A DNA stretch of 13,280 nucleotides, from NCBI GenBank assembly GCA_964435115.1, contig CAYSYM010000077.1:1-13280 (forward strand). The letters run 5' to 3'. Below are positions 1 through 7,015 of the stretch, one piece after another. Position 1 is the first letter of the stretch; every line of letters starts with the position of its first letter. Made by a program: the position numbers and the translations under genes. The stretch is from CAYSYM01 sp964435115 (lineage in GTDB: Bacteria; Chloroflexota; UBA6077; CF-72). The notes beneath the pieces were generated by a model. That model was not told the DNA's origin and ran no database searches. It saw only the letters and a list, made by a program, of their open reading frames with translations.

Positions 1-18
1 CGCCGGGGCCGCGCGCCC

Positions 19-1119
19 TCACGAGGGAGCCAGATGGTCCAGGGTCTCGAGGGCTTCCTCGACGAGCTCGAGGACGATCTCCCGGCAGGATTTCGACGCG
101 TTCATCATCCCCACGCCCTGGCCGGCCGGGGTGCTCATGAGGGGGGCGACCCGTCGATCGTAGATCCGCGTGACGAGATCCTGGACCAGCAACCCCTGCT
201 GTGGGTACGGCAGGGGCAGCGGCGCTCCAGGCTGCTCCCACGCGTCGGTCCAGGGCGTGCGGAGCTGCCGTGAAGGCTTGCCCGTGAACGCGCGACTGCG
301 CACCAGGTCGCGTTCCGTCGCGTGGAGGAGCTTCTCCACGACGATCGGATCCAGCTCGGTTTCGTGGGATGTGAGCCAGAGCGTCCCGATCCAGGCGCCG
401 GCTGCGCCCAGGGCGAGCACGGCCACGATCTGCCGGCCGCAGGCGATGCCGCCCGCCGCCAGTACCGGAAGCGGCCTCACAGCGTCCACTACCTGGGGTA
501 CCAGCGCCAGCGTCCCGATCTCGCCGGTGTGGCCCCCGGCGTCGGATCCCTGTGCGACCACGTAGTCCACGCCCGCGTCTCGCGCACGCCGGGCGTGCCT
601 GACGCTGCCGACGAGCGCGGCCACCTTGAGTCCCCGGGCGTGCAGGTCGGGTACGAGGAGCGCCGGGTCTCCGAGCCCGAAGGCCACGAGCGAAACGTCG
701 TGCGCTAGCGACACCTCCAGGTGCCGACGGCCCACGTCGCGCGTGGCGATCAGCCCACGCGCTCGCGAGCGGTCCGCGTCCGGCCGCGCCCGCGGAACCT
801 GGTGCTGAGCCTCGAACGCCCGTACAAACGCTCGATGGGACTCCGGAATCTCCCGCTCCACCTCGTCGAGTGGCTTCTCTGCTGACGCCGGCAGCAGCAC
901 GTCCACGCCGTACGGCCGCCCACTGCAGTGGGCATCCAGCCAGCGTAGCTCCACGTCCAGCTCGTCGGGCGTGTAGCGCGCAGCGCCGAGCACACCGAGC
1001 CCCCCTGCCCGGCTCACGGCTGCGACGACATCGCGGCAGTGGCTGAACGCCACAATGGGGAACTCGATGCCGAAGTCGTCGCAGAGCTGCGTGTGAAGCG
1101 GATTCGGACTCGGGGACAC
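19..1119 (-). CDS. NMO / 2-nitropropane dioxygenase-like FMN enzyme
   Basis: Predicted FMN-dependent TIM-barrel oxidoreductase of the nitronate monooxygenase family, 366 aa, the usual full length. Family hallmarks: an N-terminal barrel start with AVSRAGGLGVLGA (34-46), the active-site and FMN stretch AQGSDAGGHTG (189-199, with His197 the likely catalytic base) and the FMN-phosphate loop PVLAAGGI (218-225) followed by GAAGAWIGT. Oddity: the normal PIIQAPM-like flavin segment reads PIVAFSHC (21-28), so the substrate may not be a simple nitronate. The start is GTG at 1119, chosen because GGAGG lies 8 nt upstream and the previous gene ends 22 bp away; the stop is TGA at 19-21. It is the last visible gene of the minus-strand operon, and more genes may follow to the left. 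Many distant members (for example enoyl-reductase-like or decarboxylating relatives) are labelled NMO by homology alone, so family is sure and reaction is not. Confidence 0.88.
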   Translation of the reverse strand: MSPSPNPLHTQLCDDFGIEFPIVAFSHCRDVVAAVSRAGGLGVLGAARYTPDELDVELRWLDAHCSGRPYGVDVLLPASAEKPLDEVEREIPESHRAFVRAFEAQHQVPRARPDADRSRARGLIATRDVGRRHLEVSLAHDVSLVAFGLGDPALLVPDLHARGLKVAALVGSVRHARRARDAGVDYVVAQGSDAGGHTGEIGTLALVPQVVDAVRPLPVLAAGGIACGRQIVAVLALGAAGAWIGTLWLTSHETELDPIVVEKLLHATERDLVRSRAFTGKPSRQLRTPWTDAWEQPGAPLPLPYPQQGLLVQDLVTRIYDRRVAPLMSTPAGQGVGMMNASKSCREIVLELVEEALETLDHLAPS

Positions 1120-1141
1120 CCAGAGGACCTCCGCCGGTCGC

Positions 1142-2530
1142 TCAATCGACGGTCGGACGCCGGTCCACGACCCGCTGCGCCTTGGGACTCCGGACCGGGT
1201 CGAAGATCTCGTTCGCCGATACCACCTCGACGCGGGGCCGGATCTGGGCGGCCTCCATGGCGCGCGCCACTGTCTCCTCCACCACCCGGCCCCGGGCGCC
1301 GGCGGCGGCTGCCACGCGCAGGACCAGCTCGTCCATCGAGAAGGGGTCCTCCGGGACGCTCTTCTGAATCACGATCTGGTACTCGTGCAGGCCAGGCACG
1401 CCGTCCAGCTCTTCCTGCAGCAGCTCGAGATTCACCAGCATCCCCTTGATCTTCACCATGTCCTTCGTCCGGACGGGCTGGGAGACGATCCGCTCGGCGG
1501 TGCGCCCGCAGTGCGGGCACACCTCGTCAGTCATCGCCAGGATGTCGCCCACCGCGTAGCGTAGGAGCACCGTCCCCCGCCGGATGAGATGCGTGATCAG
1601 CAGGAGTCCGCGCTCGCCGTTCCCCAGTCGCGCCCCGGTGGCGGGGTCGACAACCTCGAGGAACGTCTGGTCTGGCGACGGGTTGTGCCAGCCGCTCCCC
1701 TCGACACACTCGAGCAGGCTGCTCGATTCCGTGGAGCCGTAGCGGTTCAGCACGCGCGGCTCCTTGGCCCCGAGGTCCACCAGGCGTTGGCGCATCTCTT
1801 CTCGCATCGCCTTCGAAGTGGCCTCGCCGGTAATCGAGCACATGCGCACACTCGAGAGGTCGGCGTCCATCTCGCGCGCGCGCACGAGCATCCGCCGCAC
1901 AAAGCTCGGAATACCCCAGAGGACGGTCACCCGATGGCGCTCCACCATCCGCACCGCCTCGTCGAGCGTGCGGTGGACGGGGAAGCTCGGGTGTGGTCGG
2001 CCCGGGTTGACGGTCACGATGGCGGCACCGGTCGCGGCTGCCGTGGCCGGTGCGCGGGTGTACGCGCCCATCGGGTACGGCGTCAGGGGGAAGACGTTGC
2101 CGATGATGTCTGTCTCGGCGATCCCCAGGATCTCTGAGCAGCGCGCCGCGTGGAACAGGTAGGCGTAATGGTCCCACGTGGTCGTGTAGATCGCTGCCGG
2201 CTGGCCGCTGGTCGTACCGGTCGTATACATCACCTCCCAGATCACGCGTTCCTCCAGCGGTAGATCGGGCAGCTGGAGCCGGAACGCTTCCGGGTCCGCC
2301 ATGAAGTCCTTCTTGGACGTCACCGGCAGCCTCTGGAGATCCTCAGTCGTTTGGAGGTCTGAGGGGGTCAGACCTCGCGCTCGCATGAGCTGGCGGTAGT
2401 ACGGGTGGCCGCGGTAGCAGAGCTCGATCGTGCGGCGCAAGAGCCCGTCTTGCAGCGCTTTCACCTCGGCGAGCGGCCGGTACAGGATCTCCGAGAGGGT
2501 GAGCTCTTCGAGTGGAGGGCTGTCAGTCAC
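1142..2530 (-). CDS. PaaK-like acyl/aryl-CoA ligase (AMP-forming)
   Basis: Adenylate-forming CoA ligase of the phenylacetate-CoA ligase (PaaK) branch: it would activate a carboxylate with ATP, then transfer it to CoA in the cytoplasm. Visible motifs: P-loop YTTGTTSGQPA (102-112), adenine-binding NRYGSTESS (262-270), YAVGD (325-329, the ATP-ribose Asp), a CPHCGR zinc-knuckle-like turn (338-343), KIKGMLVN (360-367, hinge region) and SPKAQRVVDRR (448-458), with Lys450 in the place of the catalytic lysine of the C-terminal domain. At 462 aa it is slightly longer than PaaK itself (about 430-440). The start is GTG at 2530, inside the 4-bp GTGA overlap with the stop of the upstream amidohydrolase gene, indicating translational coupling. 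The true substrate (phenylacetate, benzoate-like or another acid) cannot be read from the sequence, so no gene symbol is given. Confidence 0.9.
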   Translation of the reverse strand: MTDSPPLEELTLSEILYRPLAEVKALQDGLLRRTIELCYRGHPYYRQLMRARGLTPSDLQTTEDLQRLPVTSKKDFMADPEAFRLQLPDLPLEERVIWEVMYTTGTTSGQPAAIYTTTWDHYAYLFHAARCSEILGIAETDIIGNVFPLTPYPMGAYTRAPATAAATGAAIVTVNPGRPHPSFPVHRTLDEAVRMVERHRVTVLWGIPSFVRRMLVRAREMDADLSSVRMCSITGEATSKAMREEMRQRLVDLGAKEPRVLNRYGSTESSSLLECVEGSGWHNPSPDQTFLEVVDPATGARLGNGERGLLLITHLIRRGTVLLRYAVGDILAMTDEVCPHCGRTAERIVSQPVRTKDMVKIKGMLVNLELLQEELDGVPGLHEYQIVIQKSVPEDPFSMDELVLRVAAAAGARGRVVEETVARAMEAAQIRPRVEVVSANEIFDPVRSPKAQRVVDRRPTVD

Positions 2531-3417
2531 GAGGCGTTCTGACTCCGGGGCAGGTTCAGCTTGTAGAGGCGAAGGGCGTTGTCGCGGAGGAACTTGCGCT
2601 TGCTCTCAGGCCGGAGGGCGAGGGCGTCGATTTCGCGGCGGGCGCGCTCGGGGTCGATGACGGGGAAATCGGTGCCGAAGAGCACCTTGTCCTGGCCCCA
2701 GGAGTCGATGTAGCGCACGAACTCCGGCGGCCAGTGCTTGGGGGCGTAGGCGTCGGAGCCGATGTAGACGTTCGGGTGCTTGTAGGCGACGGAGATCATC
2801 TCCTCCGTCCACGGCCAGCCGATGTGAATCCCGACCAGCTTCAACTCAGGGAAGTCACAGGCGACCGTATCGAGCGTGATGGGGCGGCCGACGCTCCGGA
2901 GCGGGCGCTCGGCCGAGTAGCGGAGGCAGTGGCCGACCTGGATCTGGATGGGGACATCGAGCTCGATGCACTTGGCGTAGAAGGGGTAGTACTTGGCGTG
3001 GTCAGGCGGCAGCTCGAACCAGTGGGGGTAGAGGTGGGCGCCGACGAAGCCGAGCTCCCTGATGGCGACCTCGAGCGCGCGGACGCCGCGCATCCCCTCC
3101 GTGGGGTCGAGGCCAGCCAGGCCGCTGAAGCGGGTCGGGTAGCGGGCAACCAGCTCAGCCACCTTCTCATACGGGAGCCGGAAGCTGACCGGGTGGTGCG
3201 CGGGCCCCGCCTTGACGGCGATCAGGAATGCGTGCTCGATGCCTGCCCGGTCCATCTTGTCGACGAACGCGTCGAGCTCGACACCGGACACGTCCTCATC
3301 CGGTCGCCCGATCTTGGCGCCGAGGAACTCTCGGCTCCAGGCGGGGCGCATGGCGACGATCTCCGGGGTGTACGGGTTGACCACCGTGTCGATCGCTTTG
3401 ATCTGCTCGGTTGCCAT
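2527..3417 (-). CDS. Amidohydrolase-2 family protein lacking the HxH metal motif
   Basis: A 296-aa TIM-barrel protein of the amidohydrolase-2 group (relatives include ACMSD and resorcylate decarboxylases). Supporting signatures: GFVGAHLYPH (123-132), VPIQIQVGHC (155-164), LVGIHIGWPW (204-213), NVYIGSDAY (226-234) and VLFGTDFPV (245-253, with Asp250 at the classic metal/catalytic position), ending in NALRLYKL. The N-terminal D-x-H-x-H metal motif that normally opens the barrel is IDTVVNPYTPE here (9-19), so both histidines are gone; the metal site is altered or absent. The ATG at 3417 is chosen because this is where homology begins and GAGGGAG lies 7 nt upstream; the open frame continues far upstream but there it lies antiparallel over the permease gene. 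It sits between a transporter and a CoA ligase, which suggests a role in converting an imported organic acid. Reaction unknown. Confidence 0.85.
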   Translation of the reverse strand: MATEQIKAIDTVVNPYTPEIVAMRPAWSREFLGAKIGRPDEDVSGVELDAFVDKMDRAGIEHAFLIAVKAGPAHHPVSFRLPYEKVAELVARYPTRFSGLAGLDPTEGMRGVRALEVAIRELGFVGAHLYPHWFELPPDHAKYYPFYAKCIELDVPIQIQVGHCLRYSAERPLRSVGRPITLDTVACDFPELKLVGIHIGWPWTEEMISVAYKHPNVYIGSDAYAPKHWPPEFVRYIDSWGQDKVLFGTDFPVIDPERARREIDALALRPESKRKFLRDNALRLYKLNLPRSQNAS

Positions 3418-3455
3418 CGATGCGCTCCCTCGCTCTCTGCGGCGCCGTGCCGGAT

Positions 3456-4367
3456 TCAGATCGCCGTCCCGCTCGAGTGCTGGAGGCGCCGCTCGGCGGT
3501 GAAAGACTGCGTCACGAAGTTCACGCCCGCCACGACCATGAAGATGGCCACGCCTGGCAGGATCATCAGCCAGGGGAACGAGCGGAGGAATGCCTGCCCC
3601 TCGTTGATCATGCTGCCCCAGGCCGGGAGTGGCGGCTGTACGCCAAGGCCGAGGAAGCTGAGCGAAGCCTCCAGGACGACCATCTGGCCAATCTCGAAGG
3701 AAGCCAGGATAAGGGCCGGGGGGAACGCATTCGGCAGGATGTGGCGGCCCAGGATGCGCCGAGCCGGCGCGCCCAGCGCACGCGCCGCCAGCACGAACTC
3801 CCGCTCTCTCAGCGACAGCGCCTGGGCGCGTACGACCCGGGCGTAGCCGACCCAGCTCGTCGCGCCGAGAATGAGCGCAAGGTTGGTCAGGCTTGGACCG
3901 ACCACCGCCACGACGGCAATGATCAGCAGGATCCGCGGGATCGAGAGCTGGATGTCTGCTAGCGTCATGATCACGTTCTCGATTCGTCCGCCCGCGTAGC
4001 CAGCGACCAGCCCGAGGGTCGTCCCGAGAGCGCACGAGACGATCACCGCCACACCGGCGAGGAGCAGCGAGATGCGGCCTGCCAGCGCCAGCCGGCTCAG
4101 CAGGTCGCGACCGAGAGAGTCCGTGCCGAGCAGGTACACCTGACCGGAGAGGCTGACGAAGAGCGGCGGCTTCGTCCGTGCGGATAGATCTTGCGCGTAG
4201 GGGTCGGTCCCCGGCAGGAGCGGAACGACGAAGCTCGCGAGGACGATCACCAGAAGGAAGCCCGACGCCACCGCCAGCGACGGCGAACGGAAGGGCCGGA
4301 GCAGCATGACGGATCGGCTCGGCAATGCCACCGGCGTCCAGACCCTGGCGAGACGCAGGCTCATCAC
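3456..4367 (-). CDS. ABC transporter permease, DppC/OppC type
   Basis: Second inner-membrane permease of a peptide/nickel/opine-type ABC importer, 303 aa. It has an N-terminal transmembrane segment (about 29-51), the OppC-type signature LGTDSLGRDLLSRL (80-93) and a five-span transport domain with the EAA loop EFVLAARALGAPARRILGRH (190-209), which docks on the ATPase, followed by LPNAFPPALI. The reading frame opens with GTG-ATG; GTG at 4367 or ATG at 4364 are equally possible and neither has a strong ribosome site, which fits coupling to the preceding permease gene that stops 4 bp upstream. The two permeases should form the heterodimeric channel. Their ATPases and solute-binding protein are not encoded in the window, so the imported substrate is unknown; the enzymes downstream hint at an organic acid or conjugate rather than a nutritional peptide (inference). 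Confidence 0.92.
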   Translation of the reverse strand: MMSLRLARVWTPVALPSRSVMLLRPFRSPSLAVASGFLLVIVLASFVVPLLPGTDPYAQDLSARTKPPLFVSLSGQVYLLGTDSLGRDLLSRLALAGRISLLLAGVAVIVSCALGTTLGLVAGYAGGRIENVIMTLADIQLSIPRILLIIAVVAVVGPSLTNLALILGATSWVGYARVVRAQALSLREREFVLAARALGAPARRILGRHILPNAFPPALILASFEIGQMVVLEASLSFLGLGVQPPLPAWGSMINEGQAFLRSFPWLMILPGVAIFMVVAGVNFVTQSFTAERRLQHSSGTAI

Positions 4368-4371
4368 GTGG

Positions 4372-5289
4372 CTACCGCAGTTTCACCCGTGGATCGATGT
4401 ACGCGTACAGCAGATCCACGGTGAAGTTCACGAACACGAAGATGACGGAGATGACCAGCATGGCCGCCTGCACGACGGGATAGTCTCGTTGGGTCACGGA
4501 CTGCACGACGAGTCGTCCCACGCCCGGCCAGTTGAAGACTGACTCGGTAATGACGGCACCGCTGAGCAGGACGCCGAGGTTGATCCCGGCGACGGTCACG
4601 ATTGGAAGCAGCACGTTCGGCAGCGCGTGCTTCAAGACCACTGCAGTCTCACGCAGCCCCTTGGCGCGGGCGGTCCGCACATAGTCGTGACGAAGGTGCT
4701 CGCCGAGGCCAGCGTTGAACAGGCGCAGGTACAGCGCGACCTCGAATGTCCCGAGCGTGAGGGCGGGCAGGACGAGGTGCTGCCACGTCCCGCTCCCGAG
4801 GGCTGGCAGCCACCCGAGCGTGACGGAGAACACCAGGATCAGCAGGAGCCCGAACCAGAACACCGGGACGGCCTGGCGAAAGAAGGCGATCCACAGCACG
4901 AGCTCGCGGAAGACCGCGTTGCCAAAGACCTGGACCGCTACAGCGAGCAGGAACGCCAGCGCCAGTCCGAATGCGAACGCGGCCGTCGCGAGCTGGACTG
5001 TCGCGGGCAGGCGTTCGAGCACTAGGCTAAGCGCTGGTTCTCCCTGCCGGATCGACACGCCGAGATTCCCGCGCGCCGCCTCGGACAGAAACTTGAGGTA
5101 CTGGACGTACGTCGGCTGGTCGAGCCCGAGCGCGCTCCGCAGGGCGGCGATGTTCGCGTCGCTGGCTTGCTCGGGCAGGAGCAAGGCGGCCGGATCACCG
5201 CTGAGACGCACGACGAAGAAGACGATCGTGGTGACGCCAAGGAGCGTGATGATCGCCTGGAGCAGTCGGCGCAGGAGGTAGGAGGCCAT
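4372..5289 (-). CDS. ABC transporter permease, DppB/OppB type
   Basis: First permease and first gene of the minus-strand operon, 305 aa. The start MASYLLRRLLQAIITLLGV is the standard opening of this family (N-terminal membrane span about 10-28, then the RLSGDPAALLLP periplasmic turn), so ATG 5289 is accepted although its ribosome site is poor (GGAAG directly abuts the ATG). The EAA loop DYVRTARAKGL (202-212) with KHALPN following, the motif VFNWPGVGRL (251-260) and the C-terminal YIDPRVKLR all fit full-length DppB/OppB proteins. It ends with TAG 4 bp before the DppC-like gene. The gene is preceded by a near-consensus promoter at 5358-5385, giving a predicted leader of about 60 nt that contains a small palindrome, AGAACGCAGTTCT (5328-5340). 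Confidence 0.93.
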   Translation of the reverse strand: MASYLLRRLLQAIITLLGVTTIVFFVVRLSGDPAALLLPEQASDANIAALRSALGLDQPTYVQYLKFLSEAARGNLGVSIRQGEPALSLVLERLPATVQLATAAFAFGLALAFLLAVAVQVFGNAVFRELVLWIAFFRQAVPVFWFGLLLILVFSVTLGWLPALGSGTWQHLVLPALTLGTFEVALYLRLFNAGLGEHLRHDYVRTARAKGLRETAVVLKHALPNVLLPIVTVAGINLGVLLSGAVITESVFNWPGVGRLVVQSVTQRDYPVVQAAMLVISVIFVFVNFTVDLLYAYIDPRVKLR

Positions 5290-5357
5290 CTTCCGACGGG
5301 TCGCTGTTCAGGGCTGTTCCTTATGGGAGAACGCAGTTCTTACCAGCGGACTGGACG

Positions 5358-5385
5358 ATTGTACGTCTGTGGGGGATGCTGTCAA
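5358..5385 (-). promoter_or_regulatory. Sigma70-like promoter of the dppBC-amidohydrolase-paaK-nmo operon
   Basis: Read on the minus strand: a perfect -35 TTGACA (5385-5380), a 16-bp spacer and a -10 TACAAT (5363-5358, one mismatch to TATAAT). The predicted start of transcription is near 5351, about 60 nt before the DppB-like ATG. Such a near-consensus promoter is unusual in GC-rich DNA and suggests strong transcription unless it is repressed. Confidence 0.7.
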
Positions 5386-5397
5386 CTCGCCGAGTTG
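5383..5397. promoter_or_regulatory. 15-bp palindromic operator candidate overlapping the -35 box
   Basis: CAACTCG-C-CGAGTTG is a perfect inverted repeat with 7-bp arms around one central base. Its edge shares three bases (5383-5385) with the TTGACA -35 element of the operon promoter, so a dimeric protein bound here would compete with RNA polymerase. No regulator gene for it is obvious in the window. A second, weaker symmetric site lies just beyond it at 5400-5413 (CCGGG-GGTA-CCCGG). Confidence 0.5.
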
Positions 5398-5528
5398 CCC
5401 CGGGGGTACCCGGAAATCGTCCCTGCCCCTCTGCCGGGAGGCAGTCGTGGCTCGATCACCAATTCGCAGGTGGCGGATGCGAGCCGGCCCACAGCGAGGC
5501 CGGCACGAAAGTCGGGTACACCCAGTTG

Positions 5529-5608
5529 CCCCCCAATCCGTGAGTCCGTGGTCAAAGGCTTCACCCACCGGGTGAAGGCTTCCGTCTGGAATCCACGGAT
5601 TCGGGGGG
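5529..5608. repeat. Nested inverted repeat (80 bp) with inner hairpin
   Basis: The outer arms are CCCCCCAATCCGTG (5529-5542) and CACGGATTCGGGGGG (5594-5608), pairing over 14 bp with a single extra C at 5602. A separate inner hairpin has CTTCACCC (5559-5566) and GGGTGAAG (5570-5577) around a 3-nt loop. TCCGTG occurs twice in tandem (5537-5542, 5545-5550), so the right arm could pair with either copy, giving two exclusive folds. No T-run follows on either strand, so it does not look like a simple terminator. It could be an attenuator-like structure, a protein-binding array or a remnant of a small mobile repeat. Confidence 0.6.
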
Positions 5609-5734
5609 TAGGTGGGGTGGGCGGCGTCCTTTCGCACCCCTCACTCGTCCGCCTGCGTGCGGAGCCGCGGGCGGGGGCGGCGTGCCTCAGGCCGTACCAT
5701 CCAGGCAGAGCCGCATGCCGCCGCCGCCCCGCGC

Positions 5735-6940
5735 ATGACGCACCGCGCCGCAGCGTCGGCCGGCCCCCACTGGGGGCTGATGGCGCTCTCCTGGCTCGCC
5801 GCCGTCAACGCCCGAGCGCCGCTGTTCGCGCTCGGACCGGTGCTTCCGCTCGTCGTCGACGACCTGGGGCTCTCGTTCACGGTGGCTGGCGTGCTGCCCA
5901 GTGTGCCGCTGGTCCTCATGGGACTCCTGGCCATCCCCGGCGGGTTCGTCTCGGACCGGTTCGGAGCCCGGCGTCTGACGGCCGCGAGCCTGCTGGGCAT
6001 TACCCTGGCCGGAGCCGCGCGCGCGGCCGCGCCGTCGGCAGGCTGGCTGGTCGCCGCGACCCTGGCGCTCGGGGCCGCGGTGGGCATCATGCAGCCGGCG
6101 CTGGCCGCAATGGCTCGCGAGGCCTGGCCGCACCGCGTCGGGCTGGCCACGGCCCTGTACTCGAACGGGTTCGTGCTCGGCAGCTACCTCGGCACGGCGC
6201 TGGCGCCGGCGCTGCTGGTGCTGGCCGGGCCGCTCTCGTGGCGGGGCGTGCTCCTGGCCTGGGCCGTCGTCGGCGCGCTTGGTACGACCAGTATGGCCTG
6301 GAGCGCTCGCCACGATCGTGGGGAACGGCAGGCCCGTTTCGGCGGGCTGCGCAGCATGGGCGACGTGTATGCGACCCCCGGCATTCTGGCGCTCACCGTG
6401 GTCCTCGGCAGCCAGAGCGCCGTCTACTACGCCCTCGGTACCTGGCTGCCAGCCTACCTCGCGGCGCGTGGCTGGGCGCTGGAGGCCGCTGCGGGACCGA
6501 CGTCGCTTCTGGCGCTGGCCGCGATCCCCGCGGGCCTGGTGGCCCCAGCCCTCGCCGACACCGTCGGGTCCCGACCGCTGCTCGTGGGCGCCGGGCTGGT
6601 CACGCTCGTCGGGCAGGCCGGCCTGGTAGGGTGGACGAACGAGCCGGTCTGGGTGTGGGTGGTGTTGGTGGGGGCCGGGACGACGGCGGCGTTCAGCGTT
6701 TCGCTGGCCGGGCCAGCCGCGCTGGCTCCACCGGGCCGGGTGGGCGCCACGGCCGGGGCGATGCTCGCCCTGGCCTACGTCGGATCGATGGTCGGACCGT
6801 TCGCCGTGGGAGTGCTGCGCGACCTCACCGGTGGGTACGAGGCCGGGTTCGCGACGCTGGTCGGACTCGCGGTCGTCCTCATCGTCTCGGCGGCGCGTGT
6901 GCCGCGCCGTTCGACCGCCCGGGCCGAGCGCTCCGGATAG
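5735..6940 (+). CDS. MFS transporter, CynX/NimT-like
   Basis: Twelve-span major facilitator superfamily permease, 401 aa from the ATG at 5735. The first span region (about 14-42: ALSWLAAVNARAPLFALGPV, then LPLVVDDLGLS) and the loop GGFVSDRFGARR (69-80, motif A between spans 2 and 3) resemble the cyanate/nitroimidazole transporter branch (CynX/NimT), with a second, weaker motif-A position (LADTVGSRPLL) at the centre of the protein, as expected from the internal duplication. The frame is open back to 5612, but that extension is Arg/Pro-rich and lacks membrane character. The ATG at 5735 has no good ribosome site; ATG 5780 (MALSW) is an alternative. It is a single-gene unit, divergent from the ABC operon. 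The substrate is unknown; CynX-like members export or import small anions and organic molecules. Confidence 0.85.
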   Translation: MTHRAAASAGPHWGLMALSWLAAVNARAPLFALGPVLPLVVDDLGLSFTVAGVLPSVPLVLMGLLAIPGGFVSDRFGARRLTAASLLGITLAGAARAAAPSAGWLVAATLALGAAVGIMQPALAAMAREAWPHRVGLATALYSNGFVLGSYLGTALAPALLVLAGPLSWRGVLLAWAVVGALGTTSMAWSARHDRGERQARFGGLRSMGDVYATPGILALTVVLGSQSAVYYALGTWLPAYLAARGWALEAAAGPTSLLALAAIPAGLVAPALADTVGSRPLLVGAGLVTLVGQAGLVGWTNEPVWVWVVLVGAGTTAAFSVSLAGPAALAPPGRVGATAGAMLALAYVGSMVGPFAVGVLRDLTGGYEAGFATLVGLAVVLIVSAARVPRRSTARAERSG

Positions 6941-6947
6941 TCAGTCG

Positions 6948-6984
6948 CCGCCCGGCCGAAGCAACGGAGGGTTCGGCCGGGCGG
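6948..6984. terminator. Strong hairpin between convergent genes
   Basis: The arms CCGCCCGGCCGAA (6948-6960) and TTCGGCCGGGCGG (6972-6984) pair perfectly over 13 bp around an 11-nt loop, 8 bp after the MFS stop and 31 bp from the stop of the convergent gene. There is no long T-run on either side, so it is a terminator-like stem serving both strands rather than a textbook intrinsic terminator. Confidence 0.7.
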
Positions 6985-7015
6985 GCGCCCACCGCGGGTG
7001 GACCGCCAGCGCGCC

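Larger units (their letters stand above)
5290..5734. other. 445-bp divergent intergenic control region
   Basis: No convincing gene lies here; short open frames on both strands lack ribosome sites and recognisable sequence. It holds the minus-strand operon promoter (5358-5385), the palindrome on its -35 box (5383-5397), a small leader palindrome (5328-5340), a symmetric G/C-rich site (5400-5413) and the nested inverted repeat at 5529-5608. I could not identify a clear promoter for the rightward MFS gene. Confidence 0.6.

Noticed and set aside
2512..3846. Long plus-strand open frame (444 codons) over the amidohydrolase and permease genes
   Set aside because: It is antisense to two genes with clear family motifs; its Asp/Val/Leu-rich product shows no recognisable domain and it has no ribosome site. 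High GC content creates such mirror frames.
3418..4035. N-terminal extension of the amidohydrolase frame
   Set aside because: It overlaps the DppC-like gene in another frame and is Arg/Gly/Pro-rich; ATG 3417 has a good ribosome site and begins the family homology.
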